Origin: Prevotellaceae bacterium UBA4336
Lineage (GTDB): Bacteria; Bacteroidota; Bacteroidia; Bacteroidales; Bacteroidaceae
DNA length: 64,000 bases
Assembly (NCBI GenBank): GCA_002394305.1
Contig: DGTM01000041.1
Coordinates: forward strand, 2,944-66,943
Direction of reading: 5' to 3'
Under the pieces are notes generated by a model that saw only the letters and a list, made by a program, of their open reading frames with translations, was not told the origin of the DNA and did no database searches. The translations under genes and the position numbers were made by a program. This document shows, one piece after another, positions 33,055 to 42,101 of the stretch (the stretch's first letter is position 1; every line of letters begins with the position of its first letter).

Positions 33055-33131
33055 GCTCTTCCAAAATAAGCACTAGGCTCTTCCGAAATAAGCGCTAGGC
33101 TCTTCCAAAATAAGCGCTAGGCTCTTCCGCC
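33014..33131. repeat. 22-bp hairpin repeat, array C (includes the GH30 3' end)
   Basis: CTTCC recurs at 33014, 33036, 33058, 33080, 33102 and 33124. The first two units are inside the GH30 frame and supply its last residues and stop codon. The rest fills the space to the convergent helix-hairpin-helix gene. Confidence 0.92.
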
Positions 33132-33162
33132 AGAAAGCGCACGCTGTGTTTTTTTTGTCCCC

Positions 33163-35127
33163 CTATATCTTCAGGCGGAGCTGCACGGAGAGGTCGTTCC
33201 GCCAAGGGCTCAGGATGGCTTGCAGACCGCTGCCCTGCTCGTCGCGGTCGAAGTAGCGGAGCAGGCTGTAGCGTCCCTCGAGCATCCACCGTCCGCTCCG
33301 GCTTTGCCAACGGCACATGGCGATGCCCAGCATGCCATGCCCGGAGTACGTCGCCGACGAGATGCTGCTGTAGAGCGCGGGATGCAGGATGTAGATGCGG
33401 CTCGCATAGTCGTCGGTGTGGAAGTAACCGAGCTGTCCGCTGAATGTCAAGCCCGCCTTTTTTACGATGAAACGGGCGTTTTGGCTCAGCAGGAAGCCGT
33501 TGCTGCCGAGCACGTGGTGGAAGGCCCCCGTCGTCTGCAGGCGCCACCGGCCGGATGCCTCGCAGGTCCACTGCAGCTTCGCGCGGTGGTGCGGCTCCAT
33601 GCGGTCGGCGTTCTCCTTTCGCTTCAGTTGGTATCGCGCCAGGAGGCTGTGCCTTCCGGAAAGGGCGTACACGCCTTGCAGCATGAACTCTTGCCCCGTG
33701 CTGCTGCGCGTCATGCGGTAGCGCGGCCAGGGATGGTGGAAGAAGTCGGCATAGGCCGTCAGCGACAGTCCCGCCAGCGGCTCGGCCTGCAGGTGCACGA
33801 GCACGCCACTCTCGTTCTGCGGCACGCTGTTCTCGCTCAAGGTGTGGCCGTAGAAGGAATAATAATCGTAGGAGAAGAAGCGCTGCACGACGGAGAGCGT
33901 GTAGCGTCGGCTTGCGGTCCACGAGGCGCGGTTCACAGTGGCCAGACCTCCGCCGGCGGAGCTGTAGGCCGTCTCGCCAGAGAGAGAGAGGCGGTAGCGC
34001 GTGTAGCCGTAGTTCAGTCCGGCGACGCCAAAGGAGCGCCCCCTCGGATATATCGCCCTGTACTGTTGCGAGCCGGGGTTGAAGGTGCGGCTGAACTGCT
34101 GCCAGTAGCCCGTTGCCCCCAGGTGGAAGCCGCCGCCCTGCCAGCCGATGTTGCCGCCCAGCACCGTGCTCCCCACGTTCCTCTTCCTGTCCCACTCCGA
34201 TGCCGTCCGGTGGTAGCCGTCCGTGCGCAGGGTCTGTACCTCGCCCGCATCGGTCAGCGTCGCATCGCGCTTGCGGTAGGAGCCGAAGGCGCTCAGGGTG
34301 AAACGCCTGCCCAGAGCGAGCGTCACGGCAGCGCCGCGCAGGAAGTTCACCTCGTCCATGCCCGTCATCGGCCGCAGCCCGCCCTGCACCTTCAGCGGCG
34401 GGGCCGTCTTGCTCTGCCACACCGAGGAGCCCATCACCAGCCCTTCGCCGAAGCCCACGCGGAAGTCGCCTGCGACGGCTCGCTGCACCGGTCCCACGTC
34501 CTGCAGCATGACGTAGCCGCCGTAGCTGTCGTAGAAGCGTTCGCCTGCATCCTTCTCCACGCGCAGTCCGGCCTGCAGGTGTCGGCCTCCGGTCAGCGTG
34601 TAGCGCATGCGGTGATAGAGGGCGTCGCCCCTGTAGCCATCGGCCCGCTGCTGCCCCACGCGGTAGTAGAGGGGCACGTCGAGGCGCGTCGACAGGTCGT
34701 GGCGCAGGCGGCCCGGGAAGCGGCGGTCCTGCTTTTGCTCCGTCCCGGCATAGGCAAAGAGCGAGAGGCGGCGGCGCGTCACGTCGTCGATGAGCGGCAC
34801 GAGCCGCAGCTCAGCCATCGTCTGCATCTGTCCGTGCAGGTAGATGTAGGCATGTATCTGCTCTATCTGGGCCTCCGACAAAAACGGCAGCCGCAGGAAG
34901 TCCTCCACGGTTGCCGTGTTGATGTTCAGGGGATGCTCGGAAAGTTCCTTGAGGTCCTGCAGATGCAGCTGCAGGTCCTCCTCGTCCGCCCGTTCCTCGT
35001 CGCTCGTATATTCCTCCACGAAGTCGTCCCAAGAAGCCCCTTTCCCAGCCTCCCCCAAAGGGGAGGAGTTCTGAGCCTGAGCCGCACAGAGCGGAAGGAG
35101 AAGCAGCAAGATGAAAAGACGCCGCAT
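33163..35127 (-). CDS. outer-membrane beta-barrel protein with N-terminal helix-hairpin-helix domain
   Basis: The 654-residue protein has a signal peptide (MRRLFILLLLLPLCAAQAQ). A ComEA-like helix-hairpin-helix region follows at about 55-115 (LNINTATVEDFLRLPFLSEA). After that comes a long beta-rich part that ends in a strand with LSVQLRLKI. Proteins of this build are common in Bacteroidetes, but their role is unknown; DNA binding is not shown. Right after the signal peptide, residues 20-31 (NSSPLGEAGKGA) are encoded by a copy of the GC-rich palindromic element. The 5' leader is filled with 9-bp repeats. It is convergent with GH30. Confidence 0.8.
   Translation of the reverse strand: MRRLFILLLLLPLCAAQAQNSSPLGEAGKGASWDDFVEEYTSDEERADEEDLQLHLQDLKELSEHPLNINTATVEDFLRLPFLSEAQIEQIHAYIYLHGQMQTMAELRLVPLIDDVTRRRLSLFAYAGTEQKQDRRFPGRLRHDLSTRLDVPLYYRVGQQRADGYRGDALYHRMRYTLTGGRHLQAGLRVEKDAGERFYDSYGGYVMLQDVGPVQRAVAGDFRVGFGEGLVMGSSVWQSKTAPPLKVQGGLRPMTGMDEVNFLRGAAVTLALGRRFTLSAFGSYRKRDATLTDAGEVQTLRTDGYHRTASEWDRKRNVGSTVLGGNIGWQGGGFHLGATGYWQQFSRTFNPGSQQYRAIYPRGRSFGVAGLNYGYTRYRLSLSGETAYSSAGGGLATVNRASWTASRRYTLSVVQRFFSYDYYSFYGHTLSENSVPQNESGVLVHLQAEPLAGLSLTAYADFFHHPWPRYRMTRSSTGQEFMLQGVYALSGRHSLLARYQLKRKENADRMEPHHRAKLQWTCEASGRWRLQTTGAFHHVLGSNGFLLSQNARFIVKKAGLTFSGQLGYFHTDDYASRIYILHPALYSSISSATYSGHGMLGIAMCRWQSRSGRWMLEGRYSLLRYFDRDEQGSGLQAILSPWRNDLSVQLRLKI
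35036..35072. repeat. GC-rich palindromic element inside the helix-hairpin-helix gene
   Basis: CCTCCCCCAAAGGGGAGG at 35049-35066 is a near-perfect palindrome. Read on the minus strand it encodes SSPLGEAGKGA directly after the signal peptide. Confidence 0.85.
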
Positions 35128-35180
35128 GCCTATACATTATTATATATTAACAAACAACGGAAAGTGCGGATTCTATTTAA

Positions 35181-35372
35181 CCACGAATTACACGAATCAC
35201 ACGAATTTATCAAAGTCTCAATCAATCCACACAATCCGTCTAATCCGTTCAATCCGTTGTTTAACATTTACTCAGACATTCGATTCGCAGTTGGATTTAA
35301 TTCGTGTAATTCGTGCAATTCGTGGTTTAATAGACCCCTTTCAGTTCGTTTAATCCGTTCAATTCGTGGTAA
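35181..35372. repeat. 9-bp repeats (ATTCGTGNA / AATCCGTNN types)
   Basis: Blocks of ACACGAATT, TCAATCCGT, ATTCGTGTA and TTCAATTCGTGG follow each other with a 9-bp period at 35181-35207, 35222-35265, 35299-35330 and 35346-35372. They form the leader of the helix-hairpin-helix gene. The last block overlaps the GH78 3' end, supplying the FTTN residues and the TAA stop. Confidence 0.8.
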
Positions 35373-38019
35373 AATACAATCCGCTTACTTCGCTTAATTC
35401 GAAGTTGGCGTTCTTTTTGGCAGACATCGGGCGCTTGATGGTATAGGTGCCGGCCGTGTATTCCTTCGAAGTCGTCTCGCCGGGGAGGGTGACGGAGGCT
35501 GTAGCGCCTTTGGGAACGGTGAAGGTCCAAGTCCAGCGGCTGCCTTTGTAGTGCCATTCGCTCTTGATGGTGCCGGCTGCCGACTTGTACTCTGCCTTGA
35601 GGTGACCCAGGCGCTTGTCGGGCACGGGCTTCATGATGATGTGCCGGAAGCCGGGCTCCTTCGGGTCGGCAGCAATGCCGGCAGCAGTCTTCCAAAGCCA
35701 TTCGCAGACGCATCCGTAGGCGTAATGATTGAAGCTGTTCATGCCTCGCGGACCCATGCCCTTGTCCACGGTATACGAATTCCAGCGCTCCCAGATGGTG
35801 GTTGCCCCGTTGTCGACGGAGTAGAGCCACGACGGGTTCTTGTGCTGGAAGAGGAGCTCGTAGGCGATGTCCTGCATGCCGTTCTCGGTGAGGGTCTGCA
35901 TGAGGATGCTCGTGCCGAGGAATCCTGTCTGCAGGCAATTGTCGTGCTCCTGGAAGTTCTTGCGGAGGCGGGCTATCATGGCGTCCTTTGCCGTGCCTTG
36001 AAGCAGGTTGTTCTTCAGGGCGAAGAGTGCCGGGGTCTGCATCGTACCCAGGATGTCGAGCTTGAACGTGCCGTCGGCATTGAGGAACTTGTCGAGGATG
36101 TAAGCCTTCGCCTCAGCCTGCATCTTCTCGTAGGGCTTGCTGTCGCGGCCCGAAGCCTTTGCCATGTCGGCCATCATGCCAGCGTCTATTGCCCAGTACG
36201 AAGCGCTCAGATAGTTCCAATAGACAAGCGTTTCGGGCTTTGGCTTACCGTTCTCGAAGCCACGGCCACTGCTGCTTTCCAGGGGTTCGTAGCTCAGCCA
36301 GTCCGCCCACTGGTAGTTTCCATTCTCACTCAGCATGCTGTTGTGCTCGTACTTCGTCTCGTAGATGTGGTCCATGAAGCGGTCCATCGCCTCCCAATTC
36401 TCGTTGATGATGTCATTGTCGCCAAACTGTTTCCACACCGTCCAGGGCACGATGATGCCGGCATCTGCCCAGCCCAGGCGCATCATGTCGCCGTTGCCCT
36501 TGCCGTCGCCAGCCCCATATTGTGCCAGAGGCGCGACGCCCGGGAAGGCGCCCGTCGGCGACTGTGTGTCCCGCATGTCGCGCATCCACTTATGGAAGAA
36601 GCGGTCTGTGTTGGCGAAGAACGTGCCAGTCTCGGTGAAGACCTGCGTGTCGGCCGTCCAACCCAGGCGCTCGTTGCGCTGCGGACAGTCGGTGGTGACG
36701 GACAGATAATTGGAGCGTTGGCCCCAGAGTGTGTTGGAGATGAGCTTGTTGATGTCGTCGTTGCCCGTCGTGATAGTGCCTGTCTCCATTTCCTCCGTGA
36801 TAGAAGAGACGGGAACGGACTGGATGCGGCGTATCGTCACCTCGTCTGTGGCGGTTATCGACACGAAGCGATAGCCGTAGAAGGTGCTTCGGGGAGTGAA
36901 CTCGACGTAGCCTTTGTTCTGGGAGAACGTGTAGCGGAGTATCATGCCCGTGTCGGGGATGCGGAGGTTCAGGCGGTGTGTGCTGCCTTCCGGCCCGTCC
37001 ATGCCGCGGCTCTTTGCGCCGTTGCCGTCGTTCAGAAGCTCGGACGGCAGGCACGTCAGCACGGTGCCTTCCTTCGCCTTGAACTCGAAGGCGGGCACTG
37101 CGGAAGCGTTCTGGCCGAAGTCAACCACGAGTGTCTCGCCCGGACGAACGGTCATGAGTTCGCCGGAAGCGAACTCCTGGACAATGTTGACCTTGCCGAA
37201 CTGGTCGTCGGTCGCGCCTGTCGTGCCCTTCCAGGTGTAGGCCTTGACGGGAGACAACGCGAGGTCCCAGCGATGATATATCTCTGCGCCGCACGTCGCC
37301 CAAACCTTTCCGGGGAATTCCTCATTGATTTCCGGCTTGCCGAACGAGCCGGCACTCGCCCATCCCTCGGGCTGACGGGCATCATAGTCCTCGCCGTCGA
37401 AGATGGCAGCGTGTGTGACGGGACCTGCCACGCCAGCCTTCCAGTCCTTCAGGTTCGTGGGGAAATGCTCCTCGGAGCCGTCGGCGTAGGTCAACGAAAG
37501 CACGCCCCGGAAGGCAACCTTCTTGCCTATCATGCCTTGATGCCCGCCGGGAGTGATGATCTTGTCAGCCCACCAGCCCGGCACAACCTGCACGGCAAGG
37601 CTGTTTTCCTGTCCTGCGCCTTTGTTGAAGGCCTTAGTGATATCGTAAGTAAAGCTGTACTTCGTCTTCTCGAAGTGCGTGAAGCCAGGCTTCAGGACCT
37701 CGTTGCCGATCAGCTGACCATTGATGTAAAGCTCGTAGGTGCCCAGGGCGGTGGTCTTCCAGACAGCCCTCTTCACCTTCTTCGCATTACGGACCGAGGA
37801 CAAGAACCAGCTTGCGCCGTCGGCCGCCCGCGTGCCATCCTTCACCTCGCCCGTGACGACCTGAGCATCCTTGGCGCTAATCCAGACCGATTCGTTCCAG
37901 GGCTCGACCAAATGATAGTCGATGAGTTCGCCGACAGTGTGTTGCGCACTGGCAGCAAGAGCTGCCCACATCATGCCCCCGAAAAGGGAGACTCTCAGAA
38001 AATTCTGTGTCTTGTTCAT
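35359..38019 (-). CDS. alpha-L-rhamnosidase, glycoside hydrolase family 78
   Basis: The 886-residue secreted enzyme has a signal peptide (MNKTQNFLRVSLFGGMMWAA to ASAQ) and N-terminal beta-domains with the sugar-binding-like segment YELYINGQLIGNEVL near 110. The (alpha/alpha)6 barrel starts near 415. The GH78 hallmark CPQRNERLGWTADTQVF, near 447-463, holds the catalytic acid glutamate. GFEKTKY-like and WADAGIIVPWTVWKQFGD segments also fit. It releases terminal L-rhamnose from pectin-type or glycoside substrates. No SusC/D pair is adjacent, so it is not in a standard PUL here. The C-terminus runs into the 9-bp repeats. Confidence 0.93.
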   Translation of the reverse strand: MNKTQNFLRVSLFGGMMWAALAASAQHTVGELIDYHLVEPWNESVWISAKDAQVVTGEVKDGTRAADGASWFLSSVRNAKKVKRAVWKTTALGTYELYINGQLIGNEVLKPGFTHFEKTKYSFTYDITKAFNKGAGQENSLAVQVVPGWWADKIITPGGHQGMIGKKVAFRGVLSLTYADGSEEHFPTNLKDWKAGVAGPVTHAAIFDGEDYDARQPEGWASAGSFGKPEINEEFPGKVWATCGAEIYHRWDLALSPVKAYTWKGTTGATDDQFGKVNIVQEFASGELMTVRPGETLVVDFGQNASAVPAFEFKAKEGTVLTCLPSELLNDGNGAKSRGMDGPEGSTHRLNLRIPDTGMILRYTFSQNKGYVEFTPRSTFYGYRFVSITATDEVTIRRIQSVPVSSITEEMETGTITTGNDDINKLISNTLWGQRSNYLSVTTDCPQRNERLGWTADTQVFTETGTFFANTDRFFHKWMRDMRDTQSPTGAFPGVAPLAQYGAGDGKGNGDMMRLGWADAGIIVPWTVWKQFGDNDIINENWEAMDRFMDHIYETKYEHNSMLSENGNYQWADWLSYEPLESSSGRGFENGKPKPETLVYWNYLSASYWAIDAGMMADMAKASGRDSKPYEKMQAEAKAYILDKFLNADGTFKLDILGTMQTPALFALKNNLLQGTAKDAMIARLRKNFQEHDNCLQTGFLGTSILMQTLTENGMQDIAYELLFQHKNPSWLYSVDNGATTIWERWNSYTVDKGMGPRGMNSFNHYAYGCVCEWLWKTAAGIAADPKEPGFRHIIMKPVPDKRLGHLKAEYKSAAGTIKSEWHYKGSRWTWTFTVPKGATASVTLPGETTSKEYTAGTYTIKRPMSAKKNANFELSEVSGLYFTTN

Positions 38020-38125
38020 AGTTCTTTTGTGTTTGGTTTGTGCTTCTATCTCGAGGACAAAGGACGTGCTTTTTGTTATAATACGGGATAAAAAACTGTC
38101 TTTTCTATGTAACTATTTGGCACGG

Positions 38126-39025
38126 CTACGCTTTCCCCTCGCCCTCCGATGCCTGACGGCTGTCCAGGTATTCGGCAAAGACACGCGCCGCGCTCTCCAC
38201 CTTGCGGGCACAGGGCCGGACGCGGTAGTACTCGTCGTTCCTTTCGTCGGGCATACAAGGCTCCGAGGTATTGAGTTGACTTCCCCCGCGGCCGTCGGCC
38301 TTCGGTTCTCCCCCTAAAGGGGGTTGGGGGGTCTTCCTCTGCAGAAGTTCGGCACAGATGATGCTGCCGTTCCGTTGGCGGAACGTCTCGAGGAGTTCCC
38401 TGGTGAGCTGGTAGCAGGCAGCTTTCCCCTCGCGGTCCTCGCCACGGGTCTGTCCTTTCTCCAGGCCGGCCAGCATCACGAGGGCCGAGCACGTGCCGCA
38501 CATCATGCGCATCCTGCCCACGCCGCCTCCGAAGCCGGCACTTACCTTGAGAGCCATCTCCTCGTCCATCCCGTAGCGGTCCGCAAAGGCGCACAGCACG
38601 CTTTGGCAACAGCCGTAGCCCTGCATGAACAGCTCCACGGCCCTCTGTACGCGGTCTTCTTGTTTCACTTTCCTTGTTTGTACCGCAAAATATGTCTGTG
38701 CAAAAGCTATCTGAGGCTTGCGTGGGTCTCCATTCTGAGCAACGAGATAACAGGCATAGCGGGTTAGCAGGGTGTCCTCCACTTCTCGTTTTGCACCACT
38801 TCCCAGTTCAACCATCTTATTGACGTCAATAAAATGGTCTGATACGTCCTGCCCAACATTGTTACAAGCCTCTTTTGCCTTGTTTATGACCTTCGTAAAG
38901 TTCTGCCAAAGACTGTATCCAAACAGTTTCTGCAACTCTCTTGCACTCCAACATTCCGTGTCATCAATTACACAGGCAGCAGCCTCGTAACATTCAAACA
39001 ATGCGCGTATCTCTTCTGTTTTCAT
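38126..39025 (-). CDS. fusion of a DinD-like N-terminus to a C_GCAxxG_C_C family protein
   Basis: Residues 1-119 match the start of DinD/BRO-like proteins: [54 protein letters not shown] and [10 protein letters not shown]. Residues 121-299 are a C_GCAxxG_C_C protein: [50 protein letters not shown] and [17 protein letters not shown]. The junction codon V120 is GTG at 38668-38666, preceded by AAGGAA, and could be the original start of the second gene. The DinD part is clearly more AT-rich. DinD normally continues about 150 residues further, so it is truncated. Residues 231-250 ([20 protein letters not shown]) are a GC-rich repeat insertion. Function of the fusion is unknown. Confidence 0.75.
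   Translation of the reverse strand: MKTEEIRALFECYEAAACVIDDTECWSARELQKLFGYSLWQNFTKVINKAKEACNNVGQDVSDHFIDVNKMVELGSGAKREVEDTLLTRYACYLVAQNGDPRKPQIAFAQTYFAVQTRKVKQEDRVQRAVELFMQGYGCCQSVLCAFADRYGMDEEMALKVSAGFGGGVGRMRMMCGTCSALVMLAGLEKGQTRGEDREGKAACYQLTRELLETFRQRNGSIICAELLQRKTPQPPLGGEPKADGRGGSQLNTSEPCMPDERNDEYYRVRPCARKVESAARVFAEYLDSRQASEGEGKA
38281..38338. repeat. GC-rich palindromic element inside the C_GCAxxG_C_C part
   Basis: CCCCCTAAAGGGGG (38310-38323) is the palindromic core, followed by TTGGGGGGTC. On the minus strand it reads as [18 protein letters not shown] within the fusion protein. Confidence 0.8.
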
Positions 39026-39078
39026 TTTGCACTTGACTATTCTGCTGTTTGCTTATTCTGTACGCTCTACCTTCTGTT

Positions 39079-41694
39079 CTACCCCTTCACCAGTTTCTTG
39101 ATGTCGTTGAGCTTGGTGAGGGCTTCGAGGGGCGTGAGGTTGTTGATGTCGAGGCCGAGGATTTCGTCGCGGATCTGACAGAGGACGGGGTCGTCGAGCT
39201 GAAAGAAGTTCATCTGCACGCCTTTCTCGGAGTCGGTGCCGGTCTTGATGCGGCCGGCCAGGTCCTTGTGACTCGTGGAGCCTTCGAGTTGCTCGAGGAT
39301 GGCTCCGGCACGCTGGACGATGACGCGTGGCATGCCTGCTATCTTGGCTACGTGTATGCCGAAGCTGTGTTCCGAGCCGCCTCGCTCCAGCTTGCGCAGG
39401 AAGATGACTTTGCCGTCGACTTCCTTGACGCTGACATTGAAGTTCTTGATGCGCTGGAAACTGCGCTCCATCTCGTTGAGTTCGTGGTAGTGCGTGGCGA
39501 AGAGCGTGCGGGCGCGTCCCTTGCGGTTCTCGTGGATGTACTCCACGATGGCCCATGCGATGGAGATGCCGTCGTAGGTGCTTGTGCCGCGACCCAGTTC
39601 GTCGAAGAGCACCAGACTGCGCTCCGAGAGGTTGTTCAGGATGCTGGCTGCCTCGTTCATCTCCACCATGAAGGTGCTCTCGCCGATGCTGATGTTGTCG
39701 CTGGCCCCGACGCGGGTGAAGATCTTGTCCACATAACCGATGCGTGCCCGCTCGGCCGGCACGAAGCTGCCCATTTGTGCCAGCAGGGTGATGAGGGCCG
39801 TCTGGCGGAGCAGGGCGCTCTTGCCGGCCATATTGGGACCGGTGATGATGATGATTTGCTGTTGCTGTGTGTCGAGGAAGACGTCGTTCGGGACATAGCG
39901 TTCGCCCACGGGTAGCTGTCTTTCGATGACGGGATGGCGGCCGCCATGTATGTCGATGGCATCACTGTCGTCCACGATGGGACGTATGTATCTGTTCTCC
40001 TGGGCGCTCTGAGCAAAGGAGAGGAGGCAGTCGAGCTGTGCCAGGAGCGACGCATCGCGCTGGATGGGTGTGACGTAGGCTGCAAGGGCTGTAATGAGCT
40101 GGTCGAAGAGCATGGCCTCGAGGCTGAAGATGCGTTCCTCGGCACCCATTATCTTGTCCTCGTACTCCTTGAGTTCCTGTGTGATGTACCGCTCGGCCTG
40201 CGTGAGCGTCTGCTTGCGTATCCAGTCTGCCGGCACTTGGTCGCGATAGGTGTTGCGCACCTCGAGGTAGTAGCCGAAGACGTTGTTGTAGCCTATCTTC
40301 AGGCTCTGTATGCCGGTCTTCTCTATTTCGCGTTGCTGCATCTCGAGCAGGTAGCTCTTCCCCTGGTAGGCGATGTGTCGCAGTTCGTCCAGTTCGCTGT
40401 TGATGCCTTCCATGATGATGCCGCCCCCGGTGGTGAGCAGCGGCGGGTCGGGGCGCACTTCGCGGGCGATGCGGTCGCGTATGTCGGCACAGAGGTCGAG
40501 GCGCTCGCCGATGTCGTGGAGCGTGTGGTCGTCGGAGGTGAGGCACATCTGTCTGATGGGCTCCACGGCCTGCAGGGCGATGCGGAGCTGGACGATGTCG
40601 CGCGGTGTGACGCGCCGTGCGCTGACCTTCGATATGATGCGCTCCAGGTCGCCCACCGTGCGGAGCCGTTCCAGCACGGCGTCGCGGAGGTCGGGGTCGC
40701 GGAAGAAGTACTCCACGACGTCCTGACGTTTCCCTATCTCCACGGGGTCCTTCAGGGGAAAGAGCATCCAGCGGTGCAGCATGCGGGCGCCCATGGGGGT
40801 GACCGTGCGGTCGATGATGTCGAGGAGCGACGTGCCGCCTTCGTTCATGCTGTCGACCAGCTCGAGGTTGCGCACCGTGAACTTGTCGAGGCGGACGTAG
40901 CGGTCCTCCTCGATGCGGCGCAGCGTGGTGATGTGTCCGAGCTGCTGGTGCTGCGTCATCTCCAGGTACTGCAGGATGACGCCTGCTGCCACGACTGCCC
41001 CCGCCATGTGCTCTACGCCGAACCCCTTCAGGCTGCTTACCTCGAAGTGGCGCAGGAGTTTCTGGCGTGCGGTCTGCTCGGTGAAGGCCCAGTCGTCGAG
41101 CTCGAAGGTGACGTGGCGTGTGCCGAACGCGCCTTCGAACATGCCTTTCTTGCCGCGCTCGTAGAGGACTTCCTTCGGTGCGAAGGAGGCCATGAGCTTG
41201 TCGACGTAGTCGGTGGTGCCTTCGGTGACGAGGAACTCGCCGGTGCTGATGTCGAGGAGGGCCATGCCGCAGGCTTGCTTGCCGAAGTGGATGGCGCAGA
41301 GGAAGTTGTTCTCGCGGTGGTTGAGCACCGTGTCGGACATGGTGACGCCGGGGGTGACGAGCTCGGTGATGCCGCGCTTGACGAGCGTCTTCGTCATCTT
41401 CGGGTCTTCGAGCTGGTCGCAGATTGCCACGCGTTTGCCTGCCCTGACGAGCTTCGGCAGGTAGGTGTCGAGGGCGTGATAGGGGAAGCCGGCCATGGCG
41501 GTGCTCTCGGCGGCTCCGGTCTTACCGTTGTTCCGCCGTGTCAGGGTGATGCCGAGAATCTCGGCAGCAATGACGGCATCGTCGGCATACGTCTCGTAGA
41601 AATCGCCGCAACGGAACAGCAGCAGCGCCTCGGGGTGCTTCGCCTTGAGGTCGTAGAACTGTTTCATCATCGGTGTGAGCGCTTCTTTTGCCAT
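39079..41694 (-). CDS. mutS: DNA mismatch repair protein MutS
   Basis: MutS recognises mismatches and loops. The 871-residue product has the mismatch-binding Phe and Glu in GDFYETY near residue 32, the long lever and clamp regions, and the ATPase with GPNMAGKS at 619-626 and [12 protein letters not shown] near 695. The HATHYHEL-type segment (FATHYHEL) is also present. The C-terminal dimerisation helices are intact, so it looks functional. That matters because this window carries many short tandem repeats whose slippage MutS would limit. It has a consensus promoter at 41717-41747. Confidence 0.97.
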   Translation of the reverse strand: MAKEALTPMMKQFYDLKAKHPEALLLFRCGDFYETYADDAVIAAEILGITLTRRNNGKTGAAESTAMAGFPYHALDTYLPKLVRAGKRVAICDQLEDPKMTKTLVKRGITELVTPGVTMSDTVLNHRENNFLCAIHFGKQACGMALLDISTGEFLVTEGTTDYVDKLMASFAPKEVLYERGKKGMFEGAFGTRHVTFELDDWAFTEQTARQKLLRHFEVSSLKGFGVEHMAGAVVAAGVILQYLEMTQHQQLGHITTLRRIEEDRYVRLDKFTVRNLELVDSMNEGGTSLLDIIDRTVTPMGARMLHRWMLFPLKDPVEIGKRQDVVEYFFRDPDLRDAVLERLRTVGDLERIISKVSARRVTPRDIVQLRIALQAVEPIRQMCLTSDDHTLHDIGERLDLCADIRDRIAREVRPDPPLLTTGGGIIMEGINSELDELRHIAYQGKSYLLEMQQREIEKTGIQSLKIGYNNVFGYYLEVRNTYRDQVPADWIRKQTLTQAERYITQELKEYEDKIMGAEERIFSLEAMLFDQLITALAAYVTPIQRDASLLAQLDCLLSFAQSAQENRYIRPIVDDSDAIDIHGGRHPVIERQLPVGERYVPNDVFLDTQQQQIIIITGPNMAGKSALLRQTALITLLAQMGSFVPAERARIGYVDKIFTRVGASDNISIGESTFMVEMNEAASILNNLSERSLVLFDELGRGTSTYDGISIAWAIVEYIHENRKGRARTLFATHYHELNEMERSFQRIKNFNVSVKEVDGKVIFLRKLERGGSEHSFGIHVAKIAGMPRVIVQRAGAILEQLEGSTSHKDLAGRIKTGTDSEKGVQMNFFQLDDPVLCQIRDEILGLDINNLTPLEALTKLNDIKKLVKG

Positions 41695-41716
41695 GTCTGT
41701 CTGTAGATTGTTTCTG

Positions 41717-41747
41717 CAAAGTTACAGATAAAATTCGACATGACAAA
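41717..41747 (-). promoter_or_regulatory. mutS promoter, TTTG-N19-TAACTTTG
   Basis: On the minus strand TTTG is at 41747-41744 and TAACTTTG at 41724-41717, 23 bp upstream of the ATG. Confidence 0.8.
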
Positions 41748-41805
41748 GGAAACGAAACAGATTCTGACGCGCAGCTCCGTGCGGCAGGGCAAAACACGCC
41801 ACGCG

Positions 41806-42000
41806 CTTCGGAAATAAGAGCCAGGCTCTTCCAAAATAAGTCTTAGGCTCTTCCAAAATAAGAGCCAGGCTCTTCCGGAATAAGTCTTAGGCTCTTCCGA
41901 AAAAAGCGTTAGGCTCTTCCGAAATAAGCGTTAGGCTCTTCCGAAATAAGTCTTAGGCTCTTCCGAAATAAGTCTTAGGCTCTTCCGAAATAAGCACGTG
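41806..42000. repeat. 22-bp hairpin repeat, array D (nine units)
   Basis: CTTC(C) recurs at 41806 and then every 22 bp through 41982. Units differ mainly in the four bases after AATAAG (AGCC, TCTT, GCGT). The array fills most of the 407 bp between the mutS start and the secDF 3' end, and no gene is seen in that stretch. Confidence 0.93.
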
Positions 42001-42004
42001 CCGG

Positions 42005-42052
42005 AAAACAGAGAAGGACGTGTACCAATGACTCTTGACACACGTCCTTCTC
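42005..42052 (-). terminator. secDF terminator
   Basis: GAGAAGGACGTGT (42011-42023) and ACACGTCCTTCTC (42040-42052) form a 13-bp stem; on the minus strand it is followed by TGTTTT. Confidence 0.8.
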
Positions 42053-42101
42053 TCTATTCAGACGAATCGGCAGGGGTCAGCCCCCGTCGGATTCAGGCTT
42101 C

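Noticed and set aside
41806..42000. CRISPR array
   Set aside because: The 22-bp units follow each other directly without unique spacers, and no cas genes are present.
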